DNA of 64,000 nt from Coenobita brevimanus (GCA_032717465.1 CM064683.1:39156542-39220541), one strand, 5' to 3'; numbered from the stretch's first letter, positions 1 through 10,010 are shown. Program-made: numbers and translations. The notes: generated by a model from the sequence alone, not told the origin.

Positions 1-220
1 GCTTAACAATCCACTGCATCTTTTTCACAATTAGGGCATGTCCGTCACCTTCCTCCTTGACGTATCATATAAAACAGAAACACATATGGACAGGGAAACG
101 TACCAAGCCTCCCTCATCTTAGGAATATCGGCCACCAGAGGAGAGTAAGAAGCAAAAAGAAAAACAAAAAGAAAAAAAGGTGAAATGTTAGAGCCCTCTT
201 AGCATCTAGAACGTAGGTAG
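1..220 (+). repeat. Dispersed repeat family 1, copy 1
   Basis: About 200 bp shares successive blocks with 11385-11575, 20063-20290 and 55615-55850. These include CCACTGC near the start, GGGCATGTCCGTCAC, GACGCATCATAT-like, GGGAAACATACCAAGC-like and a purine-rich end. The copies are diverged and lie apart, so this is an interspersed repeat. No inverted termini, coding potential or target duplication were found and the class is unknown. It ends about 175 bp upstream of the CRE of the host gene promoter. Confidence 0.6.
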
Positions 221-394
221 GTACGCAACACCTGACCAAATTGCAAGAAATAATCAAAATAGTAAAGTAGAACACAGCTAAATATACTTACCTATTGGCT
301 GCTTAATTTTAAAAATCTAAATAACGTAAAATGGTAGCCTTATATTTCCGTATCTTCCACGCATTTTATGATAATTCGATGAACTTAATCTGGT

Positions 395-490
395 TGACGT
401 CACGAGCATAATCCGGGGAGTGGAGAAGCTCCGCCCCTTCCACCGGGCGGACATTATAAGAACAGCCTTCCCTCAGCGAAAAGCTTCAGT
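395..490 (+). promoter_or_regulatory. Core promoter of the LRR-protein gene: CRE, GC box, TATA-like box, initiator
   Basis: TGACGTCA at 395-402 is a full palindromic cAMP-response element, the CREB/ATF site. CCGCCCC at 431-437 is an Sp1/KLF-type GC box. TATAAG begins at 455. TCAGT at 486-490 matches the arthropod initiator, with its A at 488, about 33 bp after the TATA-like box. AGAC at 516-519 is only a weak DPE-like match. The first coding ATG is at 593, so the 5' UTR would be about 105 nt. The motifs are seen directly; the start site is inferred from spacing. Confidence 0.6.
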
Positions 491-592
491 CGACGCTAAG
501 CCAGCGTTGTGGGGAAGACTGCCCTTTATCATCGAATCAGCTGGTCTTTGATAGTTATTTCCTTAGCTGTTTTCACGCGACACTGGGAAACC

Positions 593-626
593 ATGGCATC
601 GAAGGAAAGAAGGGAGTCTATCAAAG
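593..626 (+). CDS. Predicted exon 1 of the LRR-protein gene
   Basis: The ATG at 593 has a strong Kozak context, with A at -3 and G at +4. It encodes MASKERRESIK plus one base of the next codon and ends at a good donor, AAAG|GTATGC, with GT at 627-628 (phase 1). It lies about 105 bp downstream of the predicted initiator. The first bases of exon 2 complete the split codon as GGG. No signal peptide is encoded, so the protein should be cytosolic or nuclear. The exon is too short to recognise by homology and rests on promoter, Kozak, donor and phase. Confidence 0.55.
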
Positions 627-934
627 GTATGCTTTGAAGCTTGTTATTGTTTTAGTGTGTGGGTATTATTTATGCATATAAATAAATATCTAAATATCTA
701 TCTATCTACAGCTTCGGGTATAAATGTTCATTTGCATGTTATAATGTGTAGAAAAATAATAGAACACTATTAAAGCAACAAATTTTCTTAGTTTTCTCTG
801 ACTTATTACCTACATTTCTCTTACTGTTACATTTACATAATTCCACTCTGAACGAGTCCACCATCTTCCCTCGTTCCCATCAAAATCCTCTCTCTCTCCC
901 AAGTCATACCCGTTATCTTCCACATCTTTAGCTA

Positions 935-1400
935 TCATATCCTTCACATCACCTCTTAGACTCTAACCATACAGCAACACACACTGCATACTGTTCCATA
1001 TTTCCATCCAATAACTACCAAGCCCTAACCACGTTGCTGAGTTTCCCTCGTTCATGCTTGTCCCATCCTTCACATCACCTCTCGTTGACAACCACACACT
1101 GCTTATTCTTCTACATTCCTGGCGATCACATTCTTCATATCACCTCTCAGATCCTAACCACACACTGCTACCTTCACATTCCTATCTACTCAGTATGTCA
1201 TCCTCTGTGCTAACTTTCAGATCTCAGCCACTTCATTTTCTTTCACTCTCCTAGCTGTGTCCCATCCTTCACAAAACCTCCCAGATCTTACCCACATTCC
1301 GCACATTCTCCCACATTCCGATCTTTCACAACCCATTTCAGACCCTAACCTCACCCCAGTTATTCTTCCATACTTCACTGTCGATTCGGACACAGCCTAA
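935..1400. repeat. Degenerate tandem repeat, unit about 57-66 bp
   Basis: The block ATCCTTCACATCACCTCT, followed by AGA-CTAACC-ACACACTGC and ACATTCC-like ends, recurs near 940, 1065, 1130, 1263 and 1320, with one isolated copy near 1855. Spacings of about 125, 65, 133 and 57 bp fit a unit of about 60-66 bp with some units unmatched. It is C/T-rich and lies in intron 1. Confidence 0.5.
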
Positions 1401-1639
1401 CCACATCATCCCAACATGATTAGAACTGATCCAAAGAAGACAACAGAGGAGTTAGAACACAGCTGGTTAGTGTTTTATTAAGAAGCAACAGCAGCAAGTC
1501 TTCCTCTGTCCTAACCTTCCTATAAACAACCCTTTGAAACCCAGCCGCAACCTCCATTTTTTAAAAATCTGGATACGACTGGTCAGTATAATTCTGCACG
1601 ACATTTTTGCAGAGTACGACGATATGAGAATGACCTAAG

Positions 1640-1710
1640 CAACACAGCAGAGTGTGGCAAGGTGTAACAAGGAAAATAAATCGCTTAGGGAGAGGTGTTA
1701 GAGCCCTAGC
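1640..1710 (+). mobile_element. MITE family A, isolated right end
   Basis: AATAAATCGCTTAGGGAGAG then GTGTTAGAGCCC matches the right terminal repeat of the MITE copies at 1921, 15016, 18690 and 42215. The expected left end about 180 bp upstream is not recognisable, so this copy is truncated or eroded. Confidence 0.45.
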
Positions 1711-1920
1711 ACACCCTCCATTTCAGTCACATTCCAAGCTCTTGTCACCAACTTCCCACAACCTTCTCTTACTCATCCACACTCTTCAGGGTCTCTCATT
1801 CCCACAGTCTAACCATAACACTCCAGCCTCTATCACATCCCTAACTCGATTGCATCCTTCATACCACCTCTCAGAACCGAACCACATCATGCACGTTTAG
1901 CAGTGTCGAGGCTGGAATGG

Positions 1921-2090
1921 GAGACTTCTTTACACATCTTCCATAGCGATTTATTTTGTCAGACTGTAATATTATCTTCTGTTATTTATCTGTTCAATAT
2001 TGATTAAGTTTGAATTATTAGCATACAAGATGGTGCCAAGGTGAAACAGGCGCAATAAATAGCTGGGGAAGAGGTGTTGCGGAATCTCCA
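1921..2090. mobile_element. MITE family A, nearly complete copy
   Basis: The left end has ACACATCTTCC then AGCGATTTATTTTG. The right end has CAATAAATAGC then GGAAGAGGTGTTG, approximately the reverse complement. The core is AT-rich and non-coding and the whole is about 170 bp. Family consensus termini read approximately CCTAACACCTCTTCCTTAGC then GATTTATTTTG. Superfamily is unassigned. Target duplication was not resolved because the outermost bases vary between copies. Confidence 0.6.
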
Positions 2091-2259
2091 GTACCAACGA
2101 GAGGTGTCATTCAGTCTACGTTTTCTTGTCACACTTATTCAGCCCCTCACATTTCTTCACACACAACCATCCCCCACCCCCCACACACACACATGCAAGC
2201 CAACCCATTCATCCCTCCTTCCCCTTGACCCCGTGTAACCTCCTGCGTCTATGTGGCAG

Positions 2260-2366
2260 GGTGGCGAGATGTGGCGTGCCGTAAGTCCGCCTCTACGCTT
2301 CGCCATGCAGGACAGACTCGAGCCACTGCACTACTGTCCCACTGCATAGCCTCCGCACCAGCCTCG
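2260..2366 (+). CDS. Predicted exon 2 of the LRR-protein gene
   Basis: The exon is bounded by a CAG acceptor (ends 2259) and a strong GTAAGT donor at 2367-2372. It accepts the phase-1 base from exon 1 and leaves in phase 0, encoding about 36 residues beginning GWRDVACRKSAS and ending IASAPAS. With exon 3 it gives a leucine-rich, probably alpha-helical N-terminal segment before the LRRs. Support is splice sites and matching phases only; no domain was recognised in the 36 residues. Confidence 0.5.
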
Positions 2367-3605
2367 GTAAGTCCACCAGTTTTAAATGCTGGAGCATATC
2401 TAGGAAGGGTCCGGTCAATTAGCCACTCCTTAAGATTTTCACACGCAAGGTGGTTCACTCATGTAAAGTCTCAAATAGTGCTTCATTTTTGTTCCCTACT
2501 GATTTGCACATGCAACGTGCTTCACTCTAGCGATGCCCCATAAGGACCTGCAACTGCCTAGAACTTCTGCATCTTTTAACTCTTTCGTTTCCGACGAGAA
2601 AACTATATTATTTCTGGTTATGTCAGCTTTTTACACTCATGCTTTCAGATGTCAGACGATTTTATTCAACTTTGGTAAGATATCTCTAGGCTGTAGGACT
2701 TAGAAAGGGGCTGCAGTGCTGTCAGCTCAGCAAGACAAATGACACCTTTAAGAAGGCCACCCACCCTAACCGTACCCACCACCCTAACACATCACAGAAA
2801 GGTGCCCCCGGTCTTTTGATACACGCCCCTCAGGCGCACCCCAGATGCAAACCACTAGCTTAACAGACACATCCCAGACGTACACCAAACACACCACCCA
2901 TACCGTCCACCCCTCAACACCCCTCCCTAAGAGTGACACACAACACTCTGTGGCTGCAACTTGGCAGATTTCGCACATTGAAATGACTGACTGAGTGAGC
3001 GAGTGTTACTGTTAGAGACGCACTGGTCTGGTCTCCCACAACCCCGTGGATTTTTTTATGGGCTATTGAGAAAATGTTATTGAAATCGTCTTATACCATT
3101 TCGTTGCAAAGGGATGCCCTTGGATTTACAAAATCGTTCTGACTTTTGGTCACATAGAGTTAAAGGTTTCATTTTTTCTTCACTCTTCGTATATATACTC
3201 CTTAACCTAAGTACATTATTATCTCTGCTGGATTCGTAATAAATGTTACTCCCAGCTCTACTTTTTTTATTTTTTGACACACTGCTCATCCTCTATCCCC
3301 TATCACTGATTGGAGGAAGTTTGAGTTAGAGTTACGCACCGAAGCAAGATCTGTTGCCCTTGTTCGAAGCTTTGGTAGACTACACGAGAACCACTGTCAT
3401 CATTAGCTGCTTCTGATGTAGTCTTATAGAGCTTTCTATTACAGCCAAAGTACAGCGCAGCAGGTCTTTGGTGTGAAACTCTGGCTATGATTTCCCTCCA
3501 ACCAGTGGTGGCGGCAGAGGGTGAGCAAAAACCATGGCTTGCAAGTGTACAAAAACAACACAAGGTGGTGATGGGGAGCTTCAGTGGGCATTATTTCTGT
3601 TGCAG
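2367..3605 (+). other. Predicted intron 2 of the LRR-protein gene
   Basis: No exon is supported here. Near 2647-2670 a CAGACGATTTTATTCAAC block matches dispersed family E. The acceptor is strong: TTATTTCTGTTGCAG ends at 3605. The open frame of exon 3 runs on upstream through this acceptor to an ATG at 3534 with good Kozak context. An unspliced or alternative N-terminus starting there (24 extra residues, MACKCTKTT...) cannot be excluded. Confidence 0.45.
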
Positions 3606-5126
3606 GAACTGAGTGCAGTGTGTGGTGTGCTACGTGAGAGTCTGCCTATCAATGTGCGGACCAGCCTGCTGAGTGAGGTCCTGTCGGGCCACACCACCTC
3701 CACTGACCCTGACCTCACCGTGCGTTATGTTCTCTTCAGTCTCCTCTCAGATGTTACTCGGATCCAACTTAAGTGTGAGGAAGTCCAGCAGAGTGAGGAA
3801 GGTGCAGCGAGTGAACCAGTGAGAGTTGAGGAGTTTAGTGACGTGATGGAGGAGGTAGAGGCAGCCGGTGACCTCAGCCTGGAATCCCTACACCTGGACG
3901 GGATATCACTCCCCCCCGGCCTACTGTCCTTAGTGCTCCAACACTCACCTCACCTACACAGCCTCCGAATCTCCGGTGAACTGTGCAGTGAAGTACTCAG
4001 TTACCTCAAGAGTCACTCAGCGCCCTCCCTGCACACACTGACCCTGCACACCACATCCTCGACTGGTGTTACTGATGAGGACGTGGTAAGTGCTTTGGTG
4101 ACTCCACATGCTGACCTCTCCATCATGGGCCAGGTTCTGTGCACCAGCGGCAGCCTCACAGACTTTGGACCTGTGCGGATGCCTGGCCTCAGATATCTCA
4201 GTGTCGTGACTCCTTCTGCCTCAATTGGAGGGGCGCTCATTCTCCTCCATGCCCTTAGAAAACTCAGCTATTTTCACTACACCTGGATCTGTCCTGTTGC
4301 TGAATCTCTTCTCATCCTGAGGCAAGTGTCTCCTTCCTCCACTACACCCTTCTCTCTCCAACACCTCGACCTCTCCGTGCCATCAGAAGACACCTTGAAC
4401 TATATAGTAAGTCTCTGTCCACACCTGCACAGACTGGAGATTGAAAGTGTTGACCCAGACCTCGAGTCTCTCCATATACTGTCTGGGTTGCCGCAGCTGT
4501 CCACACTACACCTGAGCATGGTCCCTGAGGAAGTTGTTCTGTCTGCACTGGAAACTGTTGGTGATCACTTGATGGACCTAAAGCTCGAATTTGAAGCGTG
4601 TACATTCCACCCTATGTCCACTACTACTTTGGCCAGGATTCAGAACAACTGTTCACACCTTAAAAACTTTGAACTCCTGCATGTGAACATTGATGTCGAT
4701 TCTGGTGAGACCCAAGCCTCTAGTCAAGCGAAGGATAAGCCACGGGCGCCAGCCTTCCCTGAGTTGGAGCGGCTGGTACTGAATGGCTCCGTGGCCCGCC
4801 CCTCCGTGCTGACCAGCTTGCTGAACCAAAACTCCTCACTGAGATCACTTGTCTTGGACGTGAACCAGAACGCAGTCACTGACGACGTCATAGTCACCCT
4901 CCTCCACAGAAACGACATGCTCCATTTGGCTTCAGTGTTTTTAGGTGCAGGATGCATTTCCACCTTCCCGTTCTTCTGCCTCCTCTCCCTCCCCTCACTC
5001 TCAAGCCTCTCACTCGACCTCAGGCGGTTTCCATTCATCTCCGAGCCGACCTTCAAGAAACTTCAACAGGACCTCGAAGACGGCAACTATCAGTGTGTTT
5101 TGAAAAACGTTGAGAGGGAAGACTGA
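3606..5126 (+). CDS. Leucine-rich-repeat protein, main exon
   Basis: About 506 codons are open to TGA at 5124-5126. Joined to exons 1 and 2 in matching phase this gives about 553 residues. After a helical N-terminus (ELSAVCGVLRESL, VRTSLLSEVL) and an acidic segment near residues 95-130, irregular leucine-rich repeats run from about residue 138 to near the C-terminus. Repeat cores include LESLHLDGISL, LHSLRISG, LQHLDLSV, LHRLEIES, LSTLHLS and LSSLSLDLRRF. The spacing resembles the ribonuclease-inhibitor-like LRRs of FBXL and AMN1-type proteins. No F-box, kinase or membrane segment is visible. A scaffold or substrate-recognition role is inference. A model starting at ATG 3534 would give 530 residues. 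Confidence 0.75.
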   Translation, partial: ELSAVCGVLRESLPINVRTSLLSEVLSGHTTSTDPDLTVRYVLFSLLSDVTRIQLKCEEVQQSEEGAASEPVRVEEFSDVMEEVEAAGDLSLESLHLDGISLPPGLLSLVLQHSPHLHSLRISGELCSEVLSYLKSHSAPSLHTLTLHTTSSTGVTDEDVVSALVTPHADLSIMGQVLCTSGSLTDFGPVRMPGLRYLSVVTPSASIGGALILLHALRKLSYFHYTWICPVAESLLILRQVSPSSTTPFSLQHLDLSVPSEDTLNYIVSLCPHLHRLEIESVDPDLESLHILSGLPQLSTLHLSMVPEEVVLSALETVGDHLMDLKLEFEACTFHPMSTTTLARIQNNCSHLKNFELLHVNIDVDSGETQASSQAKDKPRAPAFPELERLVLNGSVARPSVLTSLLNQNSSLRSLVLDVNQNAVTDDVIVTLLHRNDMLHLASVFLGAGCISTFPFFCLLSLPSLSSLSLDLRRFPFISEPTFKKLQQDLEDGNYQCVLKNVERED

Positions 5127-5300
5127 AATCTGGTTCATTACCAAACAACGACCCATGTACATACCACGTGACTATTTATTTTGCATCATACATAAATACT
5201 TGCTTTTTGTAAGTGGCTTATGCATATATACCAAATTTTGGTCTTATTTTCTTAGTCTAGTCATGCTTTCTTACAAGATTTGGTAAGCATGACTCAAACG
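5127..5300 (+). other. Probable 3' UTR of the LRR-protein gene
   Basis: This is AT-rich DNA directly after the stop codon. No canonical AATAAA was seen. CATAAA at 5191-5196 is the best variant polyadenylation hexamer and lies 65 bp past the stop. The end of the transcript is uncertain. Confidence 0.35.
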
Positions 5301-5353
5301 GCCTATTGCAGTTCTCCTTGTTTCAGTAACTCCAGTTTCATACTGTATTTCCT

Positions 5354-5482
5354 AATCATCATCATCATCACATCATCACCACCACCACCACCACCATTAT
5401 CATCATGATCACCACCACCACCATCATCGCCACCACCACCATTATAATCATCACCACCACCATTTTCACTATCATCATAACA
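5354..5482. repeat. (ATC)n/(CAC)n compound microsatellite
   Basis: Interleaved ATC and CAC trinucleotides run for about 130 bp. Reading frames across it translate to polyhistidine, polythreonine or polyglycine and are not genes. Confidence 0.9.
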
Positions 5483-6182
5483 TCCCACGTGCCTCAACTG
5501 TGGGGAGATTCATATCACTGCTCTTTGATCAGATTAGTAACACTGATAAGTGGAGAAAACTATAGCCTAAAGTACTTTCACAGCCAAAGGTACGCCGACA
5601 TTTCCCTGCTGGCCCCGATAGATCTGGCATGAAATATTTTTATGTAGCAGCAGTATGAAGCACGCAACGAAAGAGTATGAGAAGGAAGGACACTGGCTGA
5701 CGTTCTTTTCTGGCAGGGAATTATCGGCGAACTTTTGATGCGTTTAAGAGATGCATAAGGGTGGAGAAAGCTGCCTCCCTTTTCACTGTTGTACGAGGGA
5801 CAAAGGTGCTTACACCACCAATGCTGGGCGGCCGGAACGTCACTCCCTATACCAATACAAACGGAGAGGGCGCCCCAAGTCCCTTCAATCATGTAACTTT
5901 ATTCAGAATGGCATAGTGGCAGTACTTGTGCAGGATGGCATCTCGCCCACCCTGTATGTGAAAAACCATCGCAATTAACTTTGATCTGAGTATGCGTTGT
6001 GTTTTGGGCGTGTATTGAACGGGAAGCACAAAACGAAAGCGATTTTGAGACAGCATGTTAACCAGACGGCGTCATTTTTATTTCGTTTGTCACTACTAGG
6101 ATAATCTCTTCATCTTTTAGAGACTTTGTGGAGAAGGTGGTCAGCAGAAACCAGAACTGACCACATCACCTCAAAAAGTCTA

Positions 6183-6183
<1 letters not shown>
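5483..6183. other. No recognisable feature
   Basis: Unique-looking sequence of mixed composition. Open frames of 75-104 codons occur at 5578-5978 on both strands, but they have no recognisable motif, no splice context and no codon pattern favouring one strand, so I do not call a gene. Confidence 0.4.

Positions 6184-6235
<52 letters not shown>
6184..6235. repeat. (CA)26 microsatellite
   Basis: Uninterrupted CA dinucleotides. Confidence 0.95.
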
Positions 6236-6241
<6 letters not shown>

Positions 6242-6394
6242 CTGGTGATGGCAATAATAAAATGAAAATACGTCAATGTAGTGAAGTCGGTAAAATTAAA
6301 TGGTAAAACGATTTGTGTTGTGTGTAGATCAATAAACCTCAAGCGTAACTGAGTGTGTATTTGTTTTTATATCCCTCAGATGTGTGTATGAGAG

Positions 6395-6512
6395 GGGTGT
6401 GTGTGATCTGGGAGCAGGGCACTGAGATGGAGGGGGACAGGGCGACATGGAGGCGATTTGTTTGTGGCCACCAATTACGGGATTAAGGAGTCAGGCAGTA
6501 GATAGATAGACA
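6395..6512 (+). mobile_element. RTE-like LINE, 3'-terminal fragment
   Basis: Blocks GGGAGCAGGGCACTGAGATG, ATGGAGGCGATTTGTTTGTG, GGCCACC and ACGGGATTAAGG match the 3' end of the copy at 43605-43945. The fragment ends in the GATAGATAGACAGA tail typical of this family. It is a dead 5'-truncated insertion. Confidence 0.7.
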
Positions 6513-6589
6513 GATGTGTATATTCTTAAAATGTACACAATATAGCCTTGTTGTGGCCCTATATTTATAAAGTGAGCCCAGTCCCCGTT

Positions 6590-6724
6590 CTCTGAAGCCA
6601 CCATCATGCTTTTAGGGGACAGGAAGGGAGCTGAGGGACGTTTCTATAACCGGAAAGTGGAACTGCCGGATCATATCGGTGGCAACACGTGAAGGCGTGC
6701 CTCTGCCGTACCCAAATAGTCCTG

Positions 6725-6790
<66 letters not shown>

Positions 6791-7040
6791 AAAATTTATA
6801 TAGATTTAAAAATCGGGGAGATGTTGGACCGAAATTTTGAATTAAGAGAGACGCCTTCACGTGGTGGCATCGAACTAACCAGGCGGATCCACTGCCTGGT
6901 TATACAAACGTCCTTCAGATACGTCCCTATCCCCCGAAAAGAGGATGGTGGACGGCTGAAGGATAACGCAAGTCAGCAGTCCACTGGGATCACTTTTGAA
7001 ATGAACCTGGCACCGCAACAGCCGAAACAAGACATCATGG
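6590..7040. mobile_element. Inverted pair of SINE-like family C elements around a (TG)31 loop
   Basis: 6618-6706 is a minus-strand copy of the family body (on the minus strand: CGCCTTCACGTG, GATATGATCCGGC, AAACGTCCCTCAGC, GATGGTGG). 6846-7030 is a plus-strand copy (CGCCTTCACGTGGTGGCATC, GGTTATACAAACGTCC, GAGGATGGTGG, CAGTCCACTGGGATCAC, ATGAACCTGGCACC). Between them lies (TG)n at 6726-6788. The arms could pair as a large hairpin. No gene is supported; a 262-codon frame across it is a repeat translation. Confidence 0.7.
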
Positions 7041-7760
7041 GTGTGGAGGAAAGAGGGAAGAATGGAGGGAGAAGAGAAACGGAGGAAGGAAAAAAAAAAG
7101 ACAAGGAAGGAAAAAAAAAAAGCGTACTTGTGGAGGAAAAGGGGAAACTGGAAGGAAAGGAAAAGAGAAATGGAGGAAAGAGGGAAAGTAGGAGAAATGG
7201 AGGAAAGAGAGAAAACAGGAGAAATGGAGGAAAGAGAAATAGGAGAAATGGAAGAAAGAGGGAAAACAGGAGGAATGGAGGAAAGAGAAATAGGAGAAAT
7301 GGAGGAAAGAGAAATAGGAGGAATGGAGGAAAGAGAGAAAACAGGAGAAATGGGGGAAAGAGGGAAAGCAGGAGGAATGGAGGAAAGAGAAATAGGAGAA
7401 ATGGAGGAAAGAGGGAAAACAGGAGGAATGGAGGAAAGAGGAAAAACAGGAGGAATGGAGGAAAGAGAGAAAACTGAACAAAAAGGGACTATGTGGAGGA
7501 AAGATAAAAAAATGGAGAAAGGAAGGAGAGAGGGAAGAGAGAGAACAGTAGGAATGGAGGAAAGGGTGGGCAGAGAGAGAATGGAGGAAGGGGAAATGGA
7601 GGAAAGAAGGACTATGGGAGGAAAGAGGGAGGAAAAGAGGAAATGGAGAGAAACTAAGGGAGGGAATGGCAGTAAGAAGAGACGAACATGGAAGAAAGAG
7701 AAAAGAAAAGGAGGGAAAACATGAATGGCAAAAGAGAGAGAGAGAGAGAGAGAGAAACAC
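7041..7760. repeat. Polypurine degenerate minisatellite (unit about 18-27 bp)
   Basis: Variants of GGAGGAAAGAG(GG)AAA(AC)AGGAGAAAT repeat from about 7150 to 7480, embedded in about 700 bp of nearly pure A/G, ending with (GA)n near 7733-7754. Long open frames on both strands (NGGKRENRR-type and SFLHFSCF-type) follow from purine/pyrimidine bias and lack of stops, and are not proteins. Confidence 0.85.
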
Positions 7761-7784
7761 AAAATTTAACACCATGCCTACAAA

Positions 7785-8035
7785 TGGTCTAAGTTCCGGG
7801 TATTAAATTTTGACTCTGCCTTGTAACTTTGACCTGCGTTACTTTATTCTCAAAGTTCCTCATTCCTGTTTAGCTCTCAAATCTTTATATAAAATTTCAT
7901 CCAGATCAAATTAAAATTGCTTGAGATGACCATGCTCTTTGACCTTAACCTCTGATCTATTGTTCTAAAAATCGGGTCCCTTCTTGCTTGGACGACCGTA
8001 ATTCTTCAACCAAAATTAGCACAGATAGAAGATAG
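7785..8035 (-). repeat. Family F (GGTCAAGG-type) repeat, minus-strand fragment
   Basis: Read on the minus strand it contains TTTTTAGAACAATAGATCAG, GGTTAAGGTCAAAG, TTTGAGAATAAAGT and CAGGTCAAAGTTACAAGGCA. These are landmarks of the arrays at 12203-13300 and 14642-15500. About two diverged units are present. Confidence 0.55.
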
Positions 8036-8038
8036 TGG

Positions 8039-8066
8039 TAGTGATGATGATGATGATGATGATGAT
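8039..8066. repeat. (GAT)n microsatellite
   Basis: Short run of GAT/ATG trinucleotides. Confidence 0.85.
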
Positions 8067-8237
8067 TCAGTATGGATGACGTATGATCTTGTTCTTGCCA
8101 CTCGCTCCATCACCACTCTCGTAACTAACACACATCCCCCTCCCCCCACAAATCACCGTGTTACATCACCTGTACCCAGCACTAAGGACGTGTGCACTCA
8201 CCTCGCATATCACCCTTCCTCATACGTATCCTCGTCT

Positions 8238-8375
8238 TAATCTATCTTATAATCTATCTATTTATCTACCTCTCTGTCTGTCTCTGTCTCTGCCTGTCAG
8301 TCTGCGTATCTATTGCCAGGCGCCTTAATCCCGAAAGGAGTAGTCACAAACAAATCGCCTCCCAGACCCACATTT
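8238..8375 (-). mobile_element. RTE-like LINE, 3'-terminal fragment with tetranucleotide tail
   Basis: On the minus strand: GGAGGCGATTTGTTTGTGAC, then CGGGATTAAGGCGCCTGGCA, then a degenerate (GACA/GATA)n run. This is the same 3' end as the fragments at 6395, 43605, 48062 and 51860. The CTAT/CTGT-rich DNA at 8245-8310 is its tail. Confidence 0.65.
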
Positions 8376-8996
8376 AGTTTATTTTGATCCAGATAGATTC
8401 AGCTGTTCGTTGAATATCTTGTTAACATACACAATCGATGAAAATAGTATCGCGTAGGTGGAGTACGATGATATCCGAAATGATCATATAGCTTGTGATG
8501 ACCCAGGAAGATCAATCGCGTATCATCTGTTTATACATGCAATAACAATATCGACTGGAGAATGTCACGAGCAAGCGATATATGGAATCGTTATGTAGGC
8601 CTGTTTATCAGCGTGGGGAAAAACAATATAATCATCAAGCATTTTTCTGAACCCATCGATCGTGGTGTCAAGTTTTTCGCTCCAAAAATAAACCGATATA
8701 TATATATTTTTTATAGACTGTACAGGCCATAAAAAAATTTTCGGCACCCTTACGGCACGATACATTATGCCACACCACACGAAGCATTCTGAATCAGCTC
8801 CTGAATTACGTTTCGTTGTTGATATCCCTAGCCAGTGTTGCTGGTGTGTGTCAGTTCGTCTGCTAATGATGAAATCCAGTGGGAGAGGGAGAGAGGTACA
8901 GGGGTGCCAACCACACCACGTATTCTCGCCGTCTGTAACAGTGATCGTTGCGAAGGGTATCAGAGCAAGGAGTGCCGAAAATTTTTTGAGAGGGTG
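8376..8996. other. No recognisable feature
   Basis: Unique-looking sequence. A 150-codon minus-strand frame (8565-9017) ends inside the CATC microsatellite and has no recognisable motif; rejected as a gene. Confidence 0.4.
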
Positions 8997-9064
8997 TACA
9001 TCCATCCAACCATCCATTCATCCATCCTTCCATCCGTCCGTCCATCCATACATACATACACAGA
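8997..9064. repeat. Degenerate (CATC)n microsatellite
   Basis: CATC tetranucleotides with CATT, CGTC and CATA variants over about 65 bp. Confidence 0.85.
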
Positions 9065-9322
9065 AAAAGGCTCGATCGCAACAATTACTTCTTCGGCGAG
9101 GCTAACTATAAGAACGTCGTTATACTGAAGGGTTAATTTACTCTCCCTCATCCCTTCCACTCAGCCTCAGTGTTGTCCTTGGGTATGAAAAGTGTGCCAT
9201 TGGAGGCCTCTACGTGCCGGACGAGTGCAAACACCTGCTTAGGTCTTAATTATACCTTACAGCAAAAGGCTTCCTCTAGTCCCACCTCCCCCCTCAACAT
9301 GCACACCCTACACATACATCCT

Positions 9323-9353
<31 letters not shown>

Positions 9354-10010
9354 AAGTTAATGCAGCAGGATCAGTTTGACGGGATGACATCCTTAACTAT
9401 GCACCTGCGTATCTTCCTGATTTATGGCAACGTTAATGATGTATGGTAAGCTATAGGAATGTTTCCCTCAGTCTCTCTCCTTCCCACCTTAGACGTAGTG
9501 AGGTAGGGCCCAGAACCAAGGAAAGAGGTATACAGAAGTGGGCGAAGTATCAACAGCATGCCTAATGAGATGGATTACGCAATCATCTATACATCAGTCA
9601 CGCCTCCGAAATCCTGGCTTCATCTTACAGCTCTAACCGATTCTACATCAATCAATCAGTCAGTTTATCTATATGTACGTTTAGTTGCATTTCACACACA
9701 CCTGCCGGATAAAATCAAATTATTCGTTAAAAATGGGATGGCAAACCTTTGTTATATATTTCTTCTATACTTCACCGAGCGTAATCAATCCCCAATCATT
9801 TTATTTACTTCAATGTTATATTTGCTCGAGGTTCACATTACGTTCCCCACGACACTTGCTTATAGGAAGGCTTACGTCTTATCTACAAACGCTTTCCTAG
9901 CCCAGACAACAGGCGTGTGGGTTACAACAACACGCTGTCGTCTGTTGAGGTCAGTGGCATCTCCATATGTGAGTAAGGGTATTATTGTGTCGTTAGAGAA
10001 TAAGTACTGC

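Larger units (their letters stand above)
627..2259 (+). other. Predicted intron 1 of the LRR-protein gene
   Basis: This 1.6 kb holds no supported exon. It contains an AT-rich stretch, a degenerate tandem repeat (935-1400 and again near 1855), one end of a MITE (about 1640-1710) and a nearly complete MITE (1921-2090). The acceptor is CTATGTGGCAG at 2249-2259, preceded by a moderately pyrimidine-rich tract. Confidence 0.5.

Noticed and set aside
283..296. ATACTTACCT as the 5' end of a U1 snRNA gene
   Set aside because: The following bases do not continue the conserved U1 sequence. It is better read as a minus-strand splice donor.
3534..3605. ATG at 3534 as the start of the LRR protein (530 residues)
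   Set aside because: It has a good Kozak context but lies upstream of a strong acceptor at 3605, and the upstream exons fit that acceptor in phase. Kept only as an alternative.
5578..5978. Overlapping ORFs of 75 and 104 codons on opposite strands
   Set aside because: Neither has a motif or exon context, and either could be chance.
6689..7762. Long ORFs (227-295 codons) on both strands
   Set aside because: They are translations of (TG)n and polypurine repeats, equally open on both strands with no domain.
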